Of a stretch of 64,000 bases of DNA, positions 24,328 to 34,793 are shown in pieces; positions within the stretch are counted from its first letter, which is position 1, and each line of letters opens with the position of its first letter. A model generated the notes under the pieces. The model saw only the letters and a program-made list of their open reading frames with translations. It made no database searches and had not been told where the DNA came from. A program made the position numbers and the translations under genes. Source of the DNA: Gracilariopsis chorda (taxonomy: Eukaryota > Rhodophyta > Florideophyceae > Gracilariales > Gracilariaceae); NCBI GenBank assembly GCA_003194525.1, contig NBIV01000073.1:1-64000 (forward strand), written 5' to 3'.

Positions 24328-26031
24328 CAGCCAAGCTTTGTTTTCCCCCCTGAGGCGCTTTAGAAACTGATAGATGTTGTAAACTGTGATTTCTGTGAAT
24401 GTCTGTGCTTGTTCGCGATGTGGAGTTTTCTTTAACATTAGACACTGAACTTCTGTACTTGTTTGTAAGGTTTAGCGATATGCGAACATTAGCGCTCGGT
24501 ACTCTAGAAAATTTCGAGTTTGTGTGTAGATGTGCCGTTCTTTATGTTCATATCATTTTGCATGGCTTTGAGTATAGTGGGCGTCTTCCGAAAACACAAA
24601 ACGCAGATCTGTTTCTTCGTTATCTCGTTTTCGAGGGGTTTGTTCCACTTTTCTCTCCAGCGATAAACAAGGCTTAAGGAAGGAACATCAAAACGCCTGA
24701 TTTGCTCGGAAATGCATCTAATAAACTCATACATATCTGCCTGCTAAATCTGCGCTTTTGCATTTTCAGGAGACTCCCAGTATTTGTTTTGGGAAATGTT
24801 GATACACGTTAGCAGCAAGGTGATCCTGACCAACAGTGGCGTCCCGAAGGAGGAGCACTGCCAGCCACGCAATTTTTAAGCTTATTGGGATCTAAACAGT
24901 CAGAGTACATTTTTGGACTACCTTCCACCCACGAGTCGTAGGTGGCAAGGACAAAAACCATACATAGTAAAGAATTCCAGACTCTCCACTGGAGGTCTGG
25001 GGGCATTCGCGATCAGCGCGGGACTTTCCTTGGTGCCCAATCGTGTGCATTGCCCTTCCATGAAGCGCGAAGCGACCGCAAACGTGCCACTGATCAACAG
25101 GAAAACGCCTTGTTATTTGCTTCTCTTTTTTCGAAGTAAGTTGTAGATTGCTGCACCCTAGAGCAACTATTTGGATTGTTTACGGAATAATGAGTTTACT
25201 CTCACTTTACTGCTCTCCCCTATCACTCTCAACAATTATGAGTTCAGTGGTAAGATTAACTAGTAAAAGAAACGCGGCCCACGTTGTCTAGACTGCATGG
25301 CAGATTCCCCAATCCTAACGCTGAAAGTGATATACTCTGTATCTAAAACTTTGACCGTGATTTGTGTGAGGCTTTCTCGCTCACAGTGATAGAATGCAAA
25401 TAACGTTTGCGTAACAGGACCACAGCGTTTTAATGACAACTTGGAGGTACCAAAGGTAGCTTTCTTGTGAACAATTATTCTTGCCAAGAAGATGATGAAT
25501 TTCTTGGCTCTGTCTAAAAAAAGGTTGCCACTTTTCCGCCTTCTCTACCTTTGTGCATTGGGATTGTTAAATTAAACGAAACGGAAACACGCGCACAATC
25601 ACCAAAAGAGACTGGATACAACTCTGAGCTGTATACTATGCATAGAACATTGATTTCTGAGAAAGGAACAGCACGGTATGTACAACACCGCTTCTTGCAG
25701 CATCTCCATCGAACTGGCTGATAATTGTTGGCAGCTCAGGCATCATAGTACTGTCTTGGCCATTTTCGGGCTTGTCTGCACTACGATGAAAGCTCGACGC
25801 TGCCTCCTGAGATTACCAACCCTGAACATGGATAACGTCGATTGTAGTTGTGAGCTTTGATGAACAGTCAAAACAGTTGGATTGCTTGGTAGATTACCGT
25901 TTACATGTTTAGTTGAAAGCAGTAGCCGTTCTTGGGTTGATATGTTCCATCGCCTATCCCGACACGCCGTCCCTAGCAGCACCTGAGCTTTCTCGGTAGG
26001 CGACTTTTGTGCACGTTCTAGCAGTGGCGCG

Positions 26032-27238
26032 TCAGCAGTGGCGCGTGAGGATGCTTTTGCTATCAAAAGCATCCCCGCAGGCATAGCACACCCAGTCGGG
26101 CTTCTTTAGTTGAACGGCCTCCACATGCCGTGCTACATCACCTTGGGTCCCAAATCGAAGACCACATCCTTGATGACACTCGACGGGCCGCTCCTTGAGT
26201 GCAAAATGCGACCATGACTGTGTAATCCGCTTTGTGGATGAAACTGGTCGCATTTTGGACATGCGTACGGTCTGCTTCACGAGACGACGTTGGAACGCCC
26301 TCGTTTCCTGGATTGTGCATTCCGTCTCCCATGAATACCTGGCACGCACCAGCACGGAAGCCTATCCTGATCCTGATCCCGCTCCCACTCCCGCCCCGCC
26401 CCCGCTGCCGCTCTCGCTCCCGTGCGCCTCGTCGGTTCGGTTTCGACATTGGTGTTCATCACCCCTGCAACATCACTCCTCAACCTCACGTCTACTGCCT
26501 AACGAATGACTGAGGCTCTTCTTCGTACGGGGCGCAGCACCACGCTCGACGTTTTCAGACGCTGCCCGCTTCCCCGTAAGTGTGCGCGTCTCAGACAATT
26601 CGTCACTGCTGCTCCCCTTCGTTTGTCTCCTCAAAGCCCTCGCGTATTCCTCTGCGTGCTCTTCCTCTTGATCTTCGCCTAGCAAATTCGAGTCACAGTG
26701 GCTTTGAGGCCTCGGATTCCCCAGCGAACTTCTCATACCCTCGCGCTTCCGTCGCCAACGCAGGAATAATATCCGATTGAGGCGTCTGGTTGACAAGTGT
26801 AACGCTTGGCTGAAGGGAAGGGGCCAACTGCAGACACGATGGCGATGGCGACGGAGACAGTGATCCTTGTGCCTGCATCGGTGGTAGCTGTCGCAGTGGC
26901 GATAACATCGGTAACGATTCTTGGGGCTCGAACATTGGCCTCGTCACTGCTTACTTATGAAGTAGTGTGAAAGAGGCAATGTACCCCGCGGGTGGAGATA
27001 CGGTTTCACCAAGGTGCTCGTTTCCATTTTGATATCGCGCCGGACACGTCTCATTCTCCTCGTCAGGGTTGAGCAGGGAGTCAATGAGTCCCCGTTTGCG
27101 ACGGCGCTTCGCTCTCCCTTGTTAATCGCTGGTGGTGCCCTCTTCTTGCAGCGGCAGCGATGGGGTGATTGCGGAATCGGGATTGTGGTCTTCGTAGTAG
27201 ACAAGAAAGTCAATTCGCAGATTTAGGATGGTGGGCAT
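26032..27238 (-). pseudogene. Decayed zinc-finger gene, unit 5
   Basis: Same relic. The C run between the acidic segment and the fingers is one base shorter than in units 2-4, giving the same local frame as unit 1. Confidence 0.5.
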
Positions 27239-28643
27239 GTTGGTTGTGGTAGTTCGAATGTTATTTCCACTGCCCAACAGTTTGTGCTTTTGTGCTGCGT
27301 AAAGCTTTGGCGACGAAGACCTGGAGCATGGACTGAGAACGGTTAGTTGCGATGTGTGTCGCTTATATATAGTGTGGTGGCAACATGGCAGCGCGTCGGC
27401 AAAGTGCACAAAAATGGGAGCTCAGACTTGATAATGGACGAATTGCTCAGACGGGAATCATACGCTGGAGATACGCGATAAGGTCACCGTTTCTGTCGCG
27501 TAATGGTTAGAGCCTCACAAGATCTTTCAGATTATTGCATTCATGCACAAATGGCCACGGAACACTGAGGAGAGCATGCATAGGTACTCGCTGTCACCAC
27601 ATCTCGCCCAACTCCATCCAATTATTACCGCTTACTTGAACGAGGGCATGCGCCTTGCGAATGGGCATACGGGTTGGGCAACCGAAGTCAATACTTTGCA
27701 ATACGGTTTTTGCTTTAGGGGTCGACTTTGTCAAAAAGAAAGGGTGTGAAGATTGCTGATGCAATCCGATAATAGCCGGGGAATATGTTTGCCCTTTTTT
27801 GGCCTGACTTAATTTTCCAAAAGCCCGATTGAACACGACGGCAAAGGGAATCCACATGCGAAAGGGGAAGAATGGATGACGGTTCGTGACGAAGATAAAG
27901 CACCGTCTGCACTTCATGCTTTGTCAGTATGGGGGTGGTAGTACAATAAGAAACACTCATCAACTGCTCTAAACATGTAATGGTGGCAGGAAGATTGGTG
28001 AATGGCGTCGACTAGAGTGCGTGAGTCCGTGGGCATCGCAGCAACAATAATTTACCTCGATTGGTATTGCGGTGAGGGATAAGGCAGGAACCACCAGTGA
28101 GCCATGGTGTTCAGTGGCTATTGCTGCGTTAACAAATGAAAACATGCCTCTCCTGTTAAATCGACAGGCCTTCGTCAAGAAACTACCCACGTGTAGTTAG
28201 TGCAGATGTCACTGATTTCAAGTCACTGAGCAGTTCTATGTCGCAGCAGAGACCCCTGGAGTCACGTTGACTTCAAGAATACCATTCTCGCTTTCCAATT
28301 CAATCATCGCTGCTCTGTTATTGTAACAGATCGTGCATATCTCCTGTCACTCCCAGATCTCTTTGTCTTTCAATTCATGCAGTAGTAGTTTCATCCTCTT
28401 CCATGTCCCAACAGAAGATGCAGTCACGTTGCCCACAGCGGTAGCGTTTTAGCTTCTAATTCTTTCTGGAGGATTTCGCAAGCTCTGTCATGTCGGTTCG
28501 CATACGCCCTACACGACGCTAGAACAAATTCGCGTCTTCTGTTTAAAAGTTCATTCGCTTCTAATTCCTTTCATGTAAAGACATCGTGTCCATGGTTGTG
28601 AGCTGCTTTTCAAGATATGACCCCCGCAACTTGTTCCAGGACG

Positions 28644-29535
28644 TGACACTACTTAATTGTACCCAATGCATCACTCTGTCACGTTCAGACCGAGATGGGA
28701 GCATACAATTCGAACAAGAGGGGTTCATAGCGCTCGCATGAGCAGTATAAAGGGTAGTCTCGGACTCCAAACTTGACATCGAGCATCTCTCATCACCCAT
28801 CATTTCAACATCTATTGACTTTTTACCTTCCAACTTCTCAACTTCGTCTTTCAGCTTTTGTTTCTGCAATGAAGTTTGTGCAGTATATTTTTATTGATGG
28901 CGCTGGGGACGTCTTTATGACGAACCCGATTCTGCCGTTTGGAAAGGTGGCCGCAATAGCGGAGAGGCTCGGGTACCGTGCCATTCCTTTACAGGAGTGG
29001 TTGGAGAGGAACAACACCTCGACAACGGTGGACCCGCAGAAGCCCGCGCCGAGGAAGGGGGGAAAGTTGGTATTAAGCGGCATCCGATGGGCCCATTTCC
29101 ATGTGAAAGGCCTGCGGAATATCTTCTACGACATGGGGCTCGAAGTCGTGAAAATATCTCTGCGCGGTCGGAGGGGCCCGGAGGACTCGAGATCGGCCGA
29201 GGTGACGCTCTGTAGCCCTGAACAGGCGTCCACCGCTCTGAGGAGCGCCGACTGGTTTGCTTCCCTCGGCATTACCATCAAAGCGGCGTAACAGCCAAGC
29301 TTTGTTTTCCCCCCTGAGGCGCTTTAGAAACTGATAGATGTTGTAAACTGTGATTTCTGTGAATGTCTGTGCTTGTTCGCGATGTGGAGTTTTCTTTAAC
29401 ATTAGACACTGAACTTCTGTACTTGTTTGTAAGGTTTAGCGATATGCGAACATTAGCGCTCGGTACTCTAGAAAATTTCGAGTTTGTGTGTAGATGTGCC
29501 GTTCTTTATGTTCATATCATTTCGTATGGCTTTGA
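28644..29535 (+). repeat. Truncated tandem unit 6 (892 bp)
   Basis: The unit stops after ...GGCTTTGA at 29,535; the sequence then continues in a diverged version of the unit that resumes about 530 unit-bases further on. This marks the right end of the recent array. Confidence 0.93.
28869..29291 (+). CDS. 140-aa RRM-like protein, terminal copy
   Basis: Intact copy at the array end and the mirror partner of 1,782-2,204. TATA box at 28,746. Same product as the unit-1 gene. Confidence 0.65.
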   Translation: MKFVQYIFIDGAGDVFMTNPILPFGKVAAIAERLGYRAIPLQEWLERNNTSTTVDPQKPAPRKGGKLVLSGIRWAHFHVKGLRNIFYDMGLEVVKISLRGRRGPEDSRSAEVTLCSPEQASTALRSADWFASLGITIKAA

Positions 29536-30885
29536 CTAGTGTTTGTTTTTAGGTTTTGTTTTCTGCTTTTCTTTTTTCGAAATAAGCTGTAGGTGAATCG
29601 TGAAATAACAATTTGAATTGTTCAGACAATACACATTTCTGTCTGCTCTGCCAAATCTTCCTCAGCAAATGTGTTTCTAATACTAAGATCAAGTACTTGG
29701 TTTCCTGTGGAAAGAGAAGTATTTCTAGAACGATTATATCTACCCATAATGCAGGAATTAAGCATTAAGGGCCTATTATAAACAGAAACAAGACCAAGTA
29801 ATAATCGAAAAGCGAACTCACTTTGATTAAACTTGAAGAAAAGTTCCCAAGTCCCAGCGCTGAGAGTGCTATATGTAAAACTTTGACCGTGCTTTGTGTG
29901 ACGTTTCTCTCTCTCAGTGATAGAATGCGAAACGAGTTTGCGCAAGAATTCCACGGCCGTTTCGTGACACACTGGTAGTAGCCTTAATGCGAAAGTTTGT
30001 CTTTGCCAAGAACAGCCATAAATTTCTTGGCTGTCGCCAAAAAACGATGAGATCTTTCCCCCTTTTCTGCTTTCGAACATTGAGATTGTTAAGCAAAAGA
30101 AAACGGAACACGCACAATTGCCAAAAGAGACTCGAGAATCCTACATTTTGCATAGAACATTGAGCTCAAGTTCTGAGATACGAACATTACCGTACAAACA
30201 AAAGCGCTTTTCTCTGCCTCTCCCTCGAAGAATCAGTGGCAACTGTAATGCCTACGCAAATTATGGGCATTTCTGCACTCCAACTAAAGCTCGAGATGCT
30301 ACCTCTCGACTTTAATAATCATAAATATATTTCACTTCGATTGTAACTGTACCCTTTCTAGAACAGAGGAAACGGATGGGTTGTTCGTTAGTTTACTCTT
30401 TATATGATTACTTAAAGGCAGCAGCAGTTCTCAAGTGCATATGTTCCACGCATCTATTCCAATCCGCTTCTCCCGGCCGCACCCGAGTTTTCTCGGTACG
30501 CGACTCTGCACATTGCCATCAGTGGCGCGTCAGAGTACTCTTCTTGATAAATGCATAGTGTGTTTAAACAACATCCAATAGCAACATATCTAGAGAAGAA
30601 ACACGCCTTGTGCAACTGCTTGTGCAGGGCAAAGAAGGGTGTCGATCACTGCCTGCTTCGCTTTCAGTTCACAATTCAGGTCAGGAGAGGAAAACTGGCG
30701 GGTTTGCGTGAGTGGAGGGGAAAGTCCGTCAAGGACATTTTTAGGCAGTGGCCGAAGAAATTCCTTGGTTTCCTGCGGAGAGCAAAGCATCTCTATACAG
30801 ATATATTTACCCTCATGTCGTAATTAGACATCAAGGAGCCAAAATAAAGAAGAACAAATCCCCAGAGAACGCACACCCAGTCGCG
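29536..30885. other. Diverged unit flank with 335-bp insertion
   Basis: Bases 29,560-30,545 align with unit bases about 5,240-6,180, sharing for example TTTTTTCGAA.TAAG.TGTAG, TTTGACCGTG and CAGTGATAGAATGC. Bases about 30,546-30,880 are absent from the unit and interrupt the last zinc-finger codons. A 90-codon plus-strand open frame (30,551-30,823) inside the insertion is unrecognised and broken by a 1-base difference in the left arm, so I do not call it a gene. Confidence 0.5.
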
Positions 30886-31060
30886 CTATTTTAGGTAAAC
30901 GGCGTCCGCATGCCGTGTTACATCACCTCGTGTCCCGACCACATGCTTGGTGACACTCGAAGCGACGCTTCTTGAGGCGTGCAACGCGAACGTGGCTTTG
31001 TAGTCCTCTTTGTTTATGAAGCCTCTGGTCACATCTGGATACGTACGGTCTGCTCCGCGA
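30886..31060 (-). pseudogene. C2H2 zinc-finger gene remnant (right flank)
   Basis: Diverged homologue of the unit's finger region. The second finger (ECHQAC...TRH) runs in one frame with the preceding finger here, whereas the unit copy has lost a base between them. It is damaged beyond translation: a TAG follows VYLK, and the first finger has lost a cysteine. Confidence 0.45.
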
Positions 31061-31072
31061 GTTGCCATTGGA

Positions 31073-31860
31073 GTGCTTTCTTCTTCTGGGCTGTGCTTCC
31101 TTCTCCCACTGTGATTAGATGGCACCGTTTACCCGCACGGAAGCCGCAGGAGAGAAATGGAATCGATTAGATCGCACCCGATTGCAACCCGATTGCAATG
31201 CCAGGATTGCAATTTGGGATTGCTCATGAGCAGGAAGATATCAATCTTGATGCAGATTCATGCTAAACGTTTATTCGAAAGCAAAACCTCCTGACGGCCG
31301 GTGTGCAGTTTTTAATTCTATGATAAGACTTGGCAATCTTACTGTGCTGTCAACTTCACCTTCGATACCTGAACATGATATCTTGCAACGTTTCGAAGTG
31401 TAAGCGTTCATGCTCCGCTGCATCTTGCTGGCTCGATTCTGATTGGCTCGCTTGTATAGCATGAAACGAGGTACAACCGTAAGCCGTATTTTATAACACG
31501 TTGCATTGGTGTTTTACCGCAAAGGCTTTGGCTACTGATATCGCATAGTCTATCCTGAAATGGGTCGATTCCTTCCTTGTTGACGCATCCAAGGAATACC
31601 TCGAAAGGATCAAACCAGCGAAGCCAAAAGTCTTTCAGGATTTGCAGTGCTTAAGCTGCGTAGGGAAACAATTCTCATGATGAGGATCATCTGGCCAAAG
31701 TCCTTTGCGCTAAACTAGTTCTTTCTAAACGTCCCGAGAAAGATGGAACATGGAGGCCAAGTAATTTGCAGCATCGACTTAACAACGTCCTGTGTTAGGT
31801 TGCCCAAAACAAGGATGGAGAGCAGGGGCGCACAGTGTCGTGTTTTGTTTCAGTTCTTCT
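31073..31860. other. Intergenic, nothing recognised
   Basis: Outside the inverted arm. The first 70 bases still resemble unit sequence after the zinc-finger region (GTGCTT..TC..CT..GGCTGTGC). I see no gene, RNA or repeat in the rest. Confidence 0.4.
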
Positions 31861-31863
31861 TAG

Positions 31864-31871
31864 TATAAAAG
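31864..31871 (+). promoter_or_regulatory. TATA box of Cys-rich protein gene
   Basis: TATAAAAG, 109 bp upstream of the ATG at 31,973, similar to the spacing in front of the RRM-like genes. Confidence 0.55.
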
Positions 31872-31972
31872 ACCACAAGCGACGAGACGGCCTTCTTGCG
31901 TTTTGCATCCAACTTCTTCTTCATCTTGCATCAAAGTACCTTCGTTGTTGCGTTGAACAACGGGTTTTCACA

Positions 31973-32983
31973 ATGAGTGCTCTCCGTGTTGTGTTGAACT
32001 GTTTCTTGGTTTCCATATTTTTCACGGCGTCTCTTGCTTGCAGTGATAAAGCCTCATGTCTCGCTCTCTCCAAGTCGGAGCTGTACAGAGCTGCTACAGC
32101 CGGAAGAAGAGTCGGAAAATGTTACATCAGCCGTAATACCGGCAGCGGTTATTGCGATCTATATGTGAAAAGCGCCACTGTCGGAGAAGATGGTGACAAA
32201 GGCTGGCCAAAGAATTCTGCGTGGCGCGGAACGGGATGTGTGAAAGCGCCTGACTTTCCGAAGAGGAGGAGCACCTGTTTCTATTCCAGTGGATATGGGT
32301 TTTCGAAGGAAACGTGGTCGCCGTTTTGCACGCAATATGGAGTAGACAATGCTGTTGCTCAACTAAGACATGCTATACAAAACGATCAGTGCGGGTTTAC
32401 TTCTTCCTCAACATCATCTTCATCGGGAAAGAGTTTCAATCTCAACAAGCTGGTGCCTGAAGCAAAGATCAGCGGCTGGAACTGTGGGCATTCTCCTGGA
32501 AAGGGAAGCTGCTTTGTGTCTACAGCTACGTATCTTGCGAAGGTGGCAGCTGCATGCGCGTCCTGTTTGAAAAAAGAAGAAGAAGGAAAAACAGTGTCAC
32601 AGCCAACTGGCAGCAAGCCCATCCAAACCGGAACTAAAGTAGCCAAAAAATGTGCGCGGTGCGCAAGAGCCATATCGAAGGCACCCAAATGTGGAGGCAA
32701 ACTATTCGGCATAGGATCGAAACGAAAGGGCACAAGTTGTAAGTTGATCGATGGTACAGGTTGCTGGCCGCTCTCATCGGCCAGGGTGCTGCATGATTGT
32801 GGGAAGGGGGCTGAGTGTCGTTTTAAGATATCGAATGCTAAAGCGAAGGTATGGTGTTGCCGACGAAAGACTAGATGTAAGTGGTATCAGGCGGGGTGCC
32901 ATTGGAGAAATACGTTCCGTTGCAGTAATAGCGCGTTATCGAAGAGCAAGGATAAGAACGGCGCGCAGGTGCTTTGGCAGTAG
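31973..32983 (+). CDS. Secreted cysteine-rich protein, 336 aa
   Basis: I do not recognise the family. Residues 1-22 form a signal peptide (hydrophobic LNCFLVSIFFTASLA followed by C-S), so the product should enter the secretory pathway. The mature part has 24 cysteines in about 315 residues, including paired spacings CASC, CARC and WCC, is Lys-rich, and has a short Ser/Thr-rich linker near residues 143-154 (TSSSTSSSSGKS). The Cys density suggests a disulfide-stabilised extracellular or cell-wall protein. The open frame extends 46 codons upstream of the chosen ATG, but that part contains the TATA box, so the internal ATG directly before the signal peptide is used. It lies within the diverged unit, between its zinc-finger relic and its RRM-like paralogue, a place where the array unit has no such gene. 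The frame is intact and there is no sign of an intron. Confidence 0.75.
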   Translation: MSALRVVLNCFLVSIFFTASLACSDKASCLALSKSELYRAATAGRRVGKCYISRNTGSGYCDLYVKSATVGEDGDKGWPKNSAWRGTGCVKAPDFPKRRSTCFYSSGYGFSKETWSPFCTQYGVDNAVAQLRHAIQNDQCGFTSSSTSSSSGKSFNLNKLVPEAKISGWNCGHSPGKGSCFVSTATYLAKVAAACASCLKKEEEGKTVSQPTGSKPIQTGTKVAKKCARCARAISKAPKCGGKLFGIGSKRKGTSCKLIDGTGCWPLSSARVLHDCGKGAECRFKISNAKAKVWCCRRKTRCKWYQAGCHWRNTFRCSNSALSKSKDKNGAQVLWQ

Positions 32984-33039
32984 AGGGGAATGGACTCGAA
33001 AAAGCTGCTTGGAGAGGAAGACTGTACTTTGCGGATGCT

Positions 33040-33634
33040 TTTTATAGCTATGAACACTGCTTAAACCAGTACAATGTCATCACGGCATAGGCTCTGTCGC
33101 CGATAAGATACACGGCTAAATGGCATGTCCGTAAAAACACATGTAGGTCCAGTTTCGATTGGTATGCACCTGACCAACAGGAACCATCATAAAAATCAAG
33201 AAACCTTTCCATACATCAATATGACGGGTGTGGAGTACACAGCCACTATATTGGGCGTCGAGATGTTGGAGCGCGAGGAAGACGATGGCGATGAGCCATT
33301 CACACAACAATTGTCGTAACCGCAGCCAAAATAAATACCTACTGTTGGCACGAACAGCGCACACCTGCAGCCACACACGTTTTAACAATGTGGTTGAATC
33401 TCCAAGCGTAGAGGGTCGCCCCTTTAGTGTATGTATTTGCGATGTTGTAGCACACTATCTTGTGCACCCATCACTTCGAATAGAAGAGCAATCATTTGTC
33501 TGCTCCATTTTACATGCGACAGCAACCATCAGACTTACCCATACAAAGCAATACCGAGAAGCACCATAGCAAGCCAAGAAATATTGTATGCAGCACGCAT
33601 ATTGCCAAGGCTTTACTATTGCTCGAAAGCATTA
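33040..33634. other. Intergenic with weak transposase-like trace
   Basis: The minus strand at about 33,060-33,125 reads YLIGDRAYAVMTLYW, which resembles the second catalytic block of PIF/Harbinger transposases (LGDxxYPL). It is only about 15 residues and the surroundings are broken. Bases about 33,345-33,405 are a direct repeat of 35,515-35,580. Confidence 0.25.
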
Positions 33635-33909
33635 CCATATGGAACGGCGATGCTAAATCGCTTTGCGCAGGATGCCTGCTGTGGTATGGGATCATTGCAA
33701 GGTACTGGCAAGTCCCGCTAAGGGCACATGCAGTTCCGCCCGTCGAGGTGTGCCAACCTTCCGAAAAGGCTGCAAAAGAGTATGAAGTTACGATTTGGTG
33801 TATTAGGGGATTTTAGCCGTCGAATAGATGATTAGCCTTCTACTTCTTCCAAATAGTTAATACCACTGCCTCGGAATTAGAGGCACGTGTCCGTAAACAC
33901 ACACACACA
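33635..33909. repeat. Inverted repeat, left copy (about 275 bp)
   Basis: Diverged reverse complement of 35,889-36,191, sharing blocks such as GCGATTTAGCATCG, CCTTTTCGGAAGGT.GGCACACC and GACGGGCGGAACTGCATGTG on the complementary strand. The pair brackets the diverged RRM-like paralogue and its upstream block. Confidence 0.75.
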
Positions 33910-33957
33910 TACCGGCAGTGGTCGTTAGAGTATTAAAATGAAAGAAAAAAGGCCAGG

Positions 33958-34560
33958 AAAGGATCTCGAACTGACAATAATCCATTCTATAGTCTTGCGT
34001 GGGGAACAAGAGTCACGCATTGCTCATGGTGTTCAGTGGCTACTTCTGCGTTAACAAATGAAAGCATACCTCTCCTATGAAATCGACAGGTCTTCGTCAA
34101 GAAACCAGCCACGCGTAGTTAATGCAGATGTCTCTGATTTTCAAGTCATTGAGCAGTTCTATGTCGAAGCAGAGACTCCTAGAGTCAGGTTGATTTGAAG
34201 ACTAACATTCGCGCTTTCCAATTCAATCATCGCTGCTCTGCTATTGTAACAGATCGTGCATATCTCCTGTCCCACCAGATCTCTTTGACTTTCAATTCAT
34301 GCAGTAGTAGTTTCATCCTCTTCCATGTACCACCAGAAGACGCAGTCACGTTGTCCACAGCGGTATCTTTTTAGCTTCTAATTCTTTCCGGAGGTTTCGC
34401 CAGATCTGTCGTGTCGGTTCGCATGCGCCCTACACGACGCTAGAACGAATTCGCCTCTAATGTTTAAAGCTCCATTCGCTTCTAATTCCTTTCATCGGAA
34501 GATATCGTGTCCATAATTATGAGCACTTTTTCTAGATACGACCCCAACAACTTGTTATAC
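33958..34560 (+). repeat. Diverged copy of unit upstream region
   Basis: Aligns with unit bases about 8,240-8,760 with strong identity, e.g. CTCCTAT/GTTAAATCGACAGG.CTTCGTCAAGAAAC and the CTACACGACGCTAGAAC stretch. The first 65 bases match the left spacer at 3,228-3,292 instead. It lies directly upstream of the paralogous gene, as in the array. Confidence 0.8.
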
Positions 34561-34665
34561 CGCGTAACGCTACATCAGTGTTAACAATCCGTTGTTCTGT
34601 CAGTTTCAAAATGAAATGCAAGGATGGAATTCGAATGCGAAGATGCAGAATGCGTGCATAGGCGG

Positions 34666-34672
34666 TATAAAA
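34666..34672 (+). promoter_or_regulatory. TATA box of diverged RRM-like paralogue
   Basis: TATAAAA, 128 bp before the ATG at 34,794, in the position of the array genes' TATAAAG although the surrounding leader has diverged. Confidence 0.6.
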
Positions 34673-34793
34673 CAGTAGCGTCAGATCTCAGACTCTTTAT
34701 CGAGGAACTCCCGCCCTCTTCACATCAACCCGAAGCACTCGTCGCCATTCAGACTCGATCCAACTTGCATTTCTCAGTTCTTGTTGTTCTAGG

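Larger units (their letters stand above)
23680..28643 (+). repeat. Tandem unit 5 (4,964 bp)
   Basis: Fifth full unit. It has a private T-to-C change at 24,561 and a shorter C run near 26,397. Its last 533 bases (from 28,111) are also part of the right inverted arm. Confidence 0.95.
28111..31072 (+). repeat. Right arm of the 2.96-kb inverted repeat
   Basis: Partner of 1-2,962. It spans the end of unit 5, the truncated unit 6 and 1.5 kb of diverged flank, so the junction at 29,535/29,536 was copied intact into the left arm. About 25.1 kb separate the two arms. Confidence 0.93.

Noticed and set aside
3820-29535. CRISPR array or satellite DNA as an explanation of the repeats
   Set aside because: The unit is about 5 kb with a gene and no spacers, so it is a segmental tandem duplication and not a short-repeat array.
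33060-33125. Possible second Harbinger transposase fragment (YLIGDRAYAV, minus strand)
   Set aside because: Too short, and no neighbouring block supports it; noted only as a weak trace in the intergenic entry.
33898-33912. CA-rich microsatellite
   Set aside because: Only a handful of repeats at the edge of the inverted repeat; not informative.
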